Positions 42,915-49,004 of a stretch of DNA of 49,004 nucleotides are shown piece by piece. The DNA is from Phycisphaerales bacterium (GTDB lineage: Bacteria; Planctomycetota; Phycisphaerae; Phycisphaerales; UBA1924). The notes under the pieces are model-generated. The model made no database searches and was not told where the DNA came from. It worked only from the letters and a program-made list of their open reading frames with translations. Every line of letters starts with the position of its first letter. Positions within the stretch are counted from its first letter, which is position 1. The position numbers and the translations under genes are program-made. The DNA is taken from the NCBI GenBank assembly GCA_019750095.1, contig JAIEOW010000128.1, forward strand, positions 1 to 49,004. Reading direction: 5' to 3'.

Positions 42915-42993
42915 TTGGTGGCACAGGCGTCCCGCCTGTGGTCTTGAAACAAGGCAAAGGCGAGGCACACAGGCGGGACGCCTGTGCCACCAA
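42915..42993. repeat. REP-like inverted-repeat doublet
   Basis: The arms 42915-42940 and 42968-42993 are perfect 26-bp inverted copies separated by 27 bases. Each arm is itself a hairpin: CACAGGCG, three bases, CGCCTGTG. The doublet lies between gspG and the next pseudopilin and supplies an in-frame GTG at 42984 that is unlikely to be the start. I recall similar CACAGGCGGGACGCCTGTG repeats in planctomycete genomes but could not check. Confidence 0.75.
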
Positions 42994-43031
42994 GACCGAT
43001 GCACTCGAACTGGAGGCGTTGGCAAAACTTC

Positions 43032-43646
43032 ATGCGGAGCGATCGAGCCCAACTCCTTAGAAGATCAACCCGGCCCCGGGGCCATGGTCCTCTAAGACCC
43101 GCCATGACGCTGCTGGAAGTCGTGCTGGCGGTGCTCATGATCTCGCTCGTCGCGCTCGTGGTCACCAGCGCGGTGAACTCGATCATGGGCATGGAGGCCA
43201 ACGGTCGCAAGCGGCTGGCGGCGTACGAAGTCGCCAACCGCCTTATGCTCACGTATCTCGACGACCCGGAGAATCTACCGTCGGAATCCAATCCGATCGA
43301 ATATGGCTCGTACCGGTTTCTGTATGAAGTGGAACTGACCCCCTCCAGGCTCGTCATTAACCGGACGCAGGAGGCTACTGGTGCATCGTTGCAGAAGCTC
43401 GACCGCTTTCGGATGATCGGCATCACGGTTTATGACGCGCTCGAGAGTGACGTGGCCTTGGCGGCCGAGGGAGAGCCCCTCGCGGCACTCTCGCGGGCGA
43501 TCGATCCATTTACGCCTCGCAATCCTGATTCGATCGAGTCCCTCGGGCGTGATCAGCGGAAGATTGGCAAACTGGTGGGCGGTCTGCTGGGCGATCAGAG
43601 TGAACCCGAGCGACGCGGATCGAGAAAGAGAGCGCCAGGGCAATGA
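43032..43646 (+). CDS. Minor pseudopilin, GspI-like
   Basis: A 204-residue minor pseudopilin. The prepilin site is RPA/MTLLEVV, cut after A24 with E29 at +5; the -1 residue is Ala instead of the usual Gly. The hydrophobic stalk with VVLAVLMISLVALVV follows. The rest is rich in acidic and Arg residues (LDDPENLPSESNPIEYGSY, then a Lys/Arg-rich tail). The position after gspG suggests a GspI role in tip assembly. Starts at 42999 and 43032 are both possible; GGAGG (43012-43016) is 15 bases from 43032. Its stop overlaps the next ATG (ATGA), so it is coupled to the J-like gene. Confidence 0.72.
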   Translation: MRSDRAQLLRRSTRPRGHGPLRPAMTLLEVVLAVLMISLVALVVTSAVNSIMGMEANGRKRLAAYEVANRLMLTYLDDPENLPSESNPIEYGSYRFLYEVELTPSRLVINRTQEATGASLQKLDRFRMIGITVYDALESDVALAAEGEPLAALSRAIDPFTPRNPDSIESLGRDQRKIGKLVGGLLGDQSEPERRGSRKRAPGQ

Positions 43647-45106
43647 CCCATCGCGCACGTCCATCTTCCCCTCCCCGCATCCGCGGCGCCTTCACGCTCA
43701 TCGAGGTGATGCTCGCGGCGGTGCTCGGGCTGATCGTCATCCTCGTGGCGGTCGGGCTGTTTCGCATGATGGATGTCGCCAAGTACACCCAGGCCCAGCG
43801 GATGGAGAACAATCTGGAGTTCGCCTCGGCCCATCGCATCATGCAGCAGGCGCTGCGCACGCTCTTGATGTCCGACGCGCCCGAGCCCAAGGACGACGAG
43901 CTGAAAGAGCGGATCATCAACGATCTCGCCTCCGCCGCCACCGATCGCGAGAACGGCCGCGAAGAGGATGTCGGGTTCAATCGCTTCACTTTGCAGCCCG
44001 ATCCGACCAAGATCGACGCCTTCGGGCGACCGATGCAGACGCTGGAGCTGACTTTGAAAGTGCCCCCGGTGCGGGGCAACGTGCGGAGCATGAACGCCGC
44101 GGAGATGCACGAGCGTGAGCAGCAGCTCATCGAGCGGTTCCGCCGCGGCGATCGGATGTTCCTGTCGATGGACGGCGCGGGCGGATCGAGCGCGGGCGTG
44201 AGCGCACGATCTGCTGCGGCGGACCCAAGCGGTCGGGGCGCGAGCGCCGCGACCTCTGGCCAGAGCACCGCCCGAGCAACCGCCACCGACGCCCTCGCCG
44301 CGGCCAACGCCGGACGCGGGCTGGACCTGCCCTCGGGCAGCGGCGGCAAGAGCCGGGGTGGCAGCGAGGGCAGTTCATCGCGCCGCACCGATCCCGCAAC
44401 GCGCCGAGCCAACCTCTCGCGCAACGCGTCAGAGTTTGCTGGGCGGGATATTTCCGAAGACGCGCTCGCGGGCCTGCTCCAGGCGGGTGAGGAACCCGTC
44501 CGTGCCCCGGGTGTGCGCGGCGTCTTTGAGCTGCGCCCGGAAGACGATCCCAATGTCCTCCGCCGAGCACGCGATCAGGGCGACCCCGAAGGCGGCCGCG
44601 GCTTGTGGGCGATGTGGTGGCGCGAGTTTCCGCCCGATGCCGGCGATGGCGCCGAGAGCGCAGACCTTGCGGAGCTTGCCAGATACAGCCGCAGCGACGT
44701 GCGCGAGGTGAAGCTGATCTCGGGTTTGCGTCAGGCCCGCTGGCAGGTCTATCGCACGACGCGGGGCGAGCAGCTCAGCCGCGTGAGCGTTGCGAAGATT
44801 GCCGCCGTGCACGCCCGAGAGCTGCCCGCGTACGCCGAGCTGAAGTTCGAGACGATCGACGGGCGAAGAGAGCACTGGATGTTCGAGCTCGCCTGGTCCA
44901 GCGGGCCAGAGCCCGGCTCGCTCCTGCAAGGGTCCGAAGAGGGTCTCACCCCCGAACAGCAGTTGCAGCGCGAACGCGATCGCGGACGCGAAACGCCCAA
45001 GGAAAACGCCTCGCCCGATGGGCCAAAGGGCAACCCCGGCAACGGCGGGGGCGGCACGCCATCTCAGGGACACAGCACCATCATCAACGGTCCGAGCAGA
45101 CAATGA
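43643..45106 (+). CDS. Minor pseudopilin, GspJ-like, unusually long
   Basis: A 487-residue minor pseudopilin. The prepilin site is RGA/FTLIEVM, cut after A16 with E21 at +5. GspJ proteins are usually about 200 residues, so this one has a large insert: residues about 180-260 are Ser/Gly/Ala-rich low complexity (for example SGSGGKSRGGSEGSS), and the rest of the globular part has a LRQARWQVYRTTRGEQLSRV strand. The tail is again low complexity and ends in PSRQ. Its ATG overlaps the previous stop and its stop overlaps the next start, so the block is translated together. Confidence 0.75.
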   Translation: MTHRARPSSPPRIRGAFTLIEVMLAAVLGLIVILVAVGLFRMMDVAKYTQAQRMENNLEFASAHRIMQQALRTLLMSDAPEPKDDELKERIINDLASAATDRENGREEDVGFNRFTLQPDPTKIDAFGRPMQTLELTLKVPPVRGNVRSMNAAEMHEREQQLIERFRRGDRMFLSMDGAGGSSAGVSARSAAADPSGRGASAATSGQSTARATATDALAAANAGRGLDLPSGSGGKSRGGSEGSSSRRTDPATRRANLSRNASEFAGRDISEDALAGLLQAGEEPVRAPGVRGVFELRPEDDPNVLRRARDQGDPEGGRGLWAMWWREFPPDAGDGAESADLAELARYSRSDVREVKLISGLRQARWQVYRTTRGEQLSRVSVAKIAAVHARELPAYAELKFETIDGRREHWMFELAWSSGPEPGSLLQGSEEGLTPEQQLQRERDRGRETPKENASPDGPKGNPGNGGGGTPSQGHSTIINGPSRQ

Positions 45107-45954
45107 CGCCACGCTCACCCATCACCGCAGCTCGCCGACTGGCACGGGCGCTTCGAGCCCGCCGGGCCTTTGCGCTCCCGCTGGTGGTGCTGCTGGTGCT
45201 CGCGGCGGGTCTGTCGGTGGGCCTATTGATGGATCGCCACGGCACGTCGTATCGCGCCATGGCCCGCCAGGTGGGCAACTACAAGAACCACCACCGGGCC
45301 GCGGGCATCCAGGAATGCGTGCTCCGCTGGCTCGACACCGCTCGCGGCAAGCTGGAAACCAGCCTGGACAACGACGGGCTGGCCTTCACGCTGGAGGTCC
45401 GGGGCCGTGGCGAGATTCGGGTCTACTTCCGCGACGCCCAGGGCGCGCTATTGACCGAAACGACGCAGCTCGTCGGCCGCAAGCGTGAGATCATCGAGGA
45501 CGCCAAGTTTCTTCTGGACCAGCTTCCGCCCGAGGGACGGATCGACGGGCTCTTCCGCCCGGTCGGGCCCGCCGAGGTGAGCTTGGCCAGTGCTCCGGCG
45601 GTGGTGATCCAGGCGCTGTGCATCGCCGTGACGGGGGATCAGAGCAAGGGCATGTTCGCGGCGACGGCCATCCTGCAACGCCGGGGCGATGGCGACGGGC
45701 GTCGTCCGGAAGGGTCGAGCATCCAGACCGCACTGGCCCAGGCCCCGCTTTCAGATGATGAACGCCGCGAACTGGCCTCGATTTTCATCACCACACCCAA
45801 GCTCTACGAGGTCACGGCGGTGACGGTGAACAGCACCGGACGCATCCTGGATCGCTCGGCGGGGCTCTACCTGGTCGACGAATCACGGAACGAGACGTTC
45901 AAACAGGGTGGCAGCTTCCTGACCTGGGACGAGCTGCCCGTGGACCAGCCCTGA
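45103..45954 (+). CDS. Minor pseudopilin, GspK-like
   Basis: A 283-residue protein with the ATG overlapping the preceding stop (ATGA). The N-terminal RRAFALPLVVLLVLAAGLSVG resembles the GspK stalk, which lacks the Glu at +5, as here. GspK caps the pseudopilus as the largest minor subunit. The globular part is mixed alpha/beta, with VRGRGEIRVYFRDAQGALLTE and LYEVTAVTVNSTGRILDRSAGLYLV strands. It has no obvious GspK calcium site. The call rests on the stalk, position and order I-J-K. Confidence 0.65.
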   Translation: MTPRSPITAARRLARALRARRAFALPLVVLLVLAAGLSVGLLMDRHGTSYRAMARQVGNYKNHHRAAGIQECVLRWLDTARGKLETSLDNDGLAFTLEVRGRGEIRVYFRDAQGALLTETTQLVGRKREIIEDAKFLLDQLPPEGRIDGLFRPVGPAEVSLASAPAVVIQALCIAVTGDQSKGMFAATAILQRRGDGDGRRPEGSSIQTALAQAPLSDDERRELASIFITTPKLYEVTAVTVNSTGRILDRSAGLYLVDESRNETFKQGGSFLTWDELPVDQP

Positions 45955-46068
45955 GCGCATTTGTGGATATGGGCGAGATGGATCGCCGGTCGGGGCGGGC
46001 GAGGTGGTACGATTCGTGTTGTACATGCGGACCAATGTCGGCTCGTGGGGGGTTGGGAGAAGCGCACC

Positions 46069-47025
46069 ATGTTGACGCACAGACAAATCGCCAAGCGCAA
46101 GGCCGCCCGTTGGCAGGTCGGCGCCGTGGCCCTGGCCCTGGGCGCCGGAGCGGCGATCGCGCTCCCGCTGCACAAGCAACTGACGCCCGCGGCCCCCGCG
46201 ACCGCCGCCATTCCCACTCCGCCCGCGCCTCCCGATCGCGGCGCGGAACTCTCCAAGCTCAACTTCTCGCAGACGGCATCGACCTTGAAGATGCTCGGGC
46301 CGGTGGTGGTCGCGTCGGCAGCAACGCCCGAGCCGACGCTCGATCCCTCGGCGACCGCCGCGGCAAACCCGACGCCCGCCGCCCCTGCGCCCGGCGAATG
46401 GGTGTACGTGGGCCACCTCAGCACGCCCACCACCCGCACCGCGATGCTGCGCATCGGCGGCGAGCAAAAGCTGTTTGCCATCGGGACCAAGTATCAGGAA
46501 TCAACCGTCAAAGTGATCGAACCGACCTACGTCGAAATCGATCAACAGGGCACGATCAAGCGGCTGGAACTGGCGCAGCGCACGATGGACTTTCCCAGCG
46601 ATGGGCCAAAGAAGCCCGTGCCCGTCCGCGGCCCGCAGGCCGGCGGCCAGGCCCCCATGGCCATGACCCAGCCCCAGGGTGGGGGCATGGGCCAGCCCAT
46701 GGCCCCGAACTCGTTTGATCAGGCCCGCATCGCTGCATTGGAACAGGCACGACGCGCCCAGATGGCCAGCGAGAAGGGCATGTCCGTGCCCGATCGCCCC
46801 TCGATGGAGAACGCCGCGGCCATGAAGCGGCTGATCAATCCCAACGCGGGTCTTGAAGAGCGCATCTCGGCACTGCGAGAGTTCGGCATCAGCTCCGGCA
46901 TGACCTACGAAGAGGCCGCGTCGCGGATCAAGACCCTGAGCGGGGACCGCGCCGATGACATCCTGAAGATCAACGACGAGGCCATCCTCGAGAACGCCAA
47001 CGGCAAACGCGAGGCGGGTGAATGA
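46069..47025 (+). CDS. GspC/PilP-like inner-membrane secretion protein
   Basis: A 318-residue protein. ATG 46069 is chosen because the membrane segment (about 17-37) begins shortly after it; earlier codons read as a basic shadow. A Pro/Ala-rich linker leads to a small beta-domain at about 107-165 (WVYVGHLSTPTTRTAMLRIGGEQKLFAIGTKY, EIDQQGTIKRLEL), which looks like the GspC homology-region or PilP fold that binds the secretin. A Gln/Met/Pro-rich tail and a C-terminal helical part (about 220-318) follow. Its stop overlaps the start of the next gene. It follows the K-like gene by 114 bases. Confidence 0.65.
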   Translation: MLTHRQIAKRKAARWQVGAVALALGAGAAIALPLHKQLTPAAPATAAIPTPPAPPDRGAELSKLNFSQTASTLKMLGPVVVASAATPEPTLDPSATAAANPTPAAPAPGEWVYVGHLSTPTTRTAMLRIGGEQKLFAIGTKYQESTVKVIEPTYVEIDQQGTIKRLELAQRTMDFPSDGPKKPVPVRGPQAGGQAPMAMTQPQGGGMGQPMAPNSFDQARIAALEQARRAQMASEKGMSVPDRPSMENAAAMKRLINPNAGLEERISALREFGISSGMTYEEAASRIKTLSGDRADDILKINDEAILENANGKREAGE

Positions 47026-48992
47026 ACGGCGGCGTCGTCTGCTACATCGAACGCACTCCAGGGGGCGTGGGCATCCGTCGGCTGCGGCTCATCGCCGCCG
47101 GGCTCTCACGCACATGGACCGCCCCCGAAGCCCGCGATGCGGGTTCCGGCGGGTTGGACACGCGCGTCGGCGGCGGAGGTGCCGCGGGCATCCCGCGCAC
47201 CGGTGCCGCCTGGATCACCGAGACCCTCGCCGGCGTGGGCCTCAAGCGCCTCGCGGCGGTCTGCGTGGACAACGAAGGTTCGATCTGCGCCTGGCTGAGC
47301 GCACCCAGTCCAGACCCGCGCATCATCCAGGCCACCGTCGCCAGTTCGTCCATGGATCACGAGGGAGGCGGCTCGGGTGCCGGCGTCGGCGCCGCTCGCC
47401 TCTTGGCCATGACCGACGGCTCCGCAGGGTCCACCGGCGTCACGACTGGTCTGGGCGAGGCCAGTCTGCAGGCCCTCGCAACCATCGACCCGGCGGAACA
47501 GGGCGGTGGCTCTTCGCGCTTCGGGCTCCAGCGTCGCAAGGCCACCCCCAGCGTGACGGCCCGGAATCGCTACGCCGTGCTCGCCGTGCCCGACGCGCCG
47601 GTGCGTGTGCTTCTGGATGAACTCGACGCCAAGGGGATCGAGGTCGATCGTGTCATGAGCGTCTGGCACGCGTTGGCCATGGCCTGGGATGGTGCCCACG
47701 CTCCCGCGGCCCGCGGTCGCGGAGCGATCGAATCCGACGCCGTGCCCGCGGCGACCATCGCGGTGGAGCACAGCCCCGGGGGCGGGCGCCTGGTGTGGGC
47801 GTGGACGCGCTCGGGGGAGCTTGTGGCGGGCGGATCGATGCGCCTGTCGAACGTGGTGCAGAGGCCGACCGAACCCGCCGCGCCGATCGCTCCGCTGGAG
47901 AGCACCGATCTGGCGACGCCGGAAATCGGCACGCAGGCGCGGCGTGTGAGTGAAGAAGTTGAATCGACGCCGAGCATCGAGTTCACAACCGAAGACGCCG
48001 GTCGTCTGGCCATGGACTGGCTGGCGTGGAGTGCGCAGCTCGGGCACTGTCCGCGCCGCGTGGTGTGCCTGAGCGTGCCGACACTTCAGGCTGGCGGTCG
48101 CGGGCCGCAGGGCTTGCTCGCGATGCTTGGGCGCGCGTGGCCCGGGGCGACGATCGACGGCGCGATCCACGATGATCCGGTGGGCGCGACGCTCGGGCGC
48201 CTTGCCGGGCTTGGAAACGACGCCGAGGCGGCAAGTCTTCCCACGGCCCAGGCCGACGCCTCGCCGCTGCCGCTCTCGGCCCGTCCGCGCGAAGCACTGA
48301 TCGGTCTGTCGACGCGCCCGGGTCGAGCGGATCGGCGGATGTACCAGTGGATCGGGGCCGCGATGGTGGGGGCTTCGGCACTGGTCGCCGCACTGGGATA
48401 TCAGGTGTACCGCTCACTTGGCGATGCCCAGTCGCGTTTGGTCGCGGCGAAGAATGAGTATCAGGAGATCATCAGGGGCACCGAGAAGTTCGCGCCGAAC
48501 ATCATCGCCGAACCCAAGAAGGAAGAAGCCCTCGAAGATGCGCTGCGCCGCATGCGCGAGCAGATGAAGACCATCAAGCCCCCCCGCCCGGTGCTCGAAG
48601 AGACCGTGCGGCTGATGGAGGCGATGTCCAAGGTCGCCATCGACCCGGCTACCGGAACCGAGACCCCGAGGCCGCAGCTTTCGGAGATCGATTTCAGCTT
48701 CATGGCCGCCAAGGCCGTGCTGCAGGTGCCCGACGCGCAGACCGGCCCCACGGTGCTGGAGAACCTGCTCGGTACGGCCGGCGTGCTCACCTGGCAGGGC
48801 TCGTCATCGGGCAGCGGCGGCAGCCGCACGTATCTGCTGCTTGCGACGTGGCCCGAAGACCTGAGCGTGCGTCCGCCCGCTCGACCCATGCCAAACAGCA
48901 CGGGCCAGAGCGCAACGCCCGCCAAGCCGCCCAGCGGCGCCAAGACCGCCGATGCATCTTCGCCAGCCGGGGCAGAGGGGGGTGAGCCATGA
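47022..48992 (+). CDS. PilM/GspL-like assembly platform protein
   Basis: A 656-residue protein. The N-terminal 430 residues have an actin-like (PilM/GspL cytoplasmic) architecture: LAVPDAPVRVLLDELDAKGIEVDRV and the TIAVEHSPGGGRLVWAWTRSG turn fit the phosphate-binding strands, with low-complexity Gly/Ser inserts between. One membrane segment (about 443-465) follows, then a periplasmic helix and a beta-domain (LLGTAGVLTWQ, RTYLLLATWP), as in fused PilM-PilN or GspL. The tail is Pro/Ala-rich. It is translationally coupled to the preceding GspC/PilP-like gene and to the next one (ATGA at 48989). The actin-like assignment is by architecture only. Confidence 0.65.
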   Translation: MNGGVVCYIERTPGGVGIRRLRLIAAGLSRTWTAPEARDAGSGGLDTRVGGGGAAGIPRTGAAWITETLAGVGLKRLAAVCVDNEGSICAWLSAPSPDPRIIQATVASSSMDHEGGGSGAGVGAARLLAMTDGSAGSTGVTTGLGEASLQALATIDPAEQGGGSSRFGLQRRKATPSVTARNRYAVLAVPDAPVRVLLDELDAKGIEVDRVMSVWHALAMAWDGAHAPAARGRGAIESDAVPAATIAVEHSPGGGRLVWAWTRSGELVAGGSMRLSNVVQRPTEPAAPIAPLESTDLATPEIGTQARRVSEEVESTPSIEFTTEDAGRLAMDWLAWSAQLGHCPRRVVCLSVPTLQAGGRGPQGLLAMLGRAWPGATIDGAIHDDPVGATLGRLAGLGNDAEAASLPTAQADASPLPLSARPREALIGLSTRPGRADRRMYQWIGAAMVGASALVAALGYQVYRSLGDAQSRLVAAKNEYQEIIRGTEKFAPNIIAEPKKEEALEDALRRMREQMKTIKPPRPVLEETVRLMEAMSKVAIDPATGTETPRPQLSEIDFSFMAAKAVLQVPDAQTGPTVLENLLGTAGVLTWQGSSSGSGGSRTYLLLATWPEDLSVRPPARPMPNSTGQSATPAKPPSGAKTADASSPAGAEGGEP

Positions 48993-49004
48993 TCGACACA
49001 GGCC
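48989..49004 (+). CDS. Start of the next secretion gene, cut by the window end
   Basis: ATG 48989 overlaps the stop TGA of the PilM/GspL-like gene (48990-48992) in the ATGA style used throughout the cluster. Only five codons (MIDTG) are visible. By position it should be a PilO/GspM-like protein, which is inference. Confidence 0.45.

Overview
The window is GC-rich and looks like a planctomycete, most likely of the class Phycisphaerae. The main clue is a set of secreted proteins that end in a paired DIF-x-FLN-x-WF dockerin repeat and a terminal Gly-Cys, Gly-Cys-Pro or Trp-Cys-Ser (the GC-type dockerin). Supporting clues are a TIGR03790-type protein, a CxxCGYD/CPECG zinc-ribbon membrane protein and GspC/PilM-like secretion genes. 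The assignment is inference from protein content; no rRNA, tRNA or CRISPR array was seen.

Layout. 1-1958: three small plus-strand genes of unknown role, the first probably cut by the window edge. 1985-3637: a TIGR03790-like exported protein. 3831-9734: a manganese/zinc uptake locus. A DUF167 gene and mntR (plus) converge on a minus-strand operon of TroA binding protein, TroB ATPase, two TroC/TroD permeases and a membrane-anchored thioredoxin. Both permeases carry a fused DtxR-like metal-sensor domain, and an MntR-box-like palindrome lies just upstream of troA. 9901-13213: a beta-barrel outer-membrane protein divergent from a transglutaminase-like lipoprotein. 13400-23727: four large secreted GC-dockerin proteins, including a subtilisin-type protease. 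23903-27284: gpsA divergent from a P1B metal ATPase. 27586-34056: a matrixin-like dockerin metalloprotease, an unknown gene and a beta-helix dockerin protein. 34142-41100: minus-strand housekeeping and accessory genes (mgtE, a small membrane protein, manC, fic, tdh, a doubtful small ORF), with a MITE-like inverted-repeat element between 36448 and 36669. 41205-49004: a type II secretion / type IV pilus-like cluster (gspF, gspG, I-, J- and K-like pseudopilins, a GspC/PilP-like protein, a PilM/GspL-like protein and the first bases of the next gene). A REP-like inverted repeat sits between gspG and the I-like gene.

How the parts may work together. The troABCD-mntR block is a self-contained metal uptake and sensing unit. 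The dockerin proteins carry signal peptides and disulfide-rich modules, so they are probably exported; the secretion cluster at the right end is a candidate second-step exporter, but nothing in the sequence links the two directly. Strong hairpin-plus-T terminators close the 20446, 25206, 27586 and 32287 genes, so the large secreted proteins are probably transcribed singly. Start sites were moved from the longest reading frame where a Shine-Dalgarno sequence or signal peptide supported a later start.
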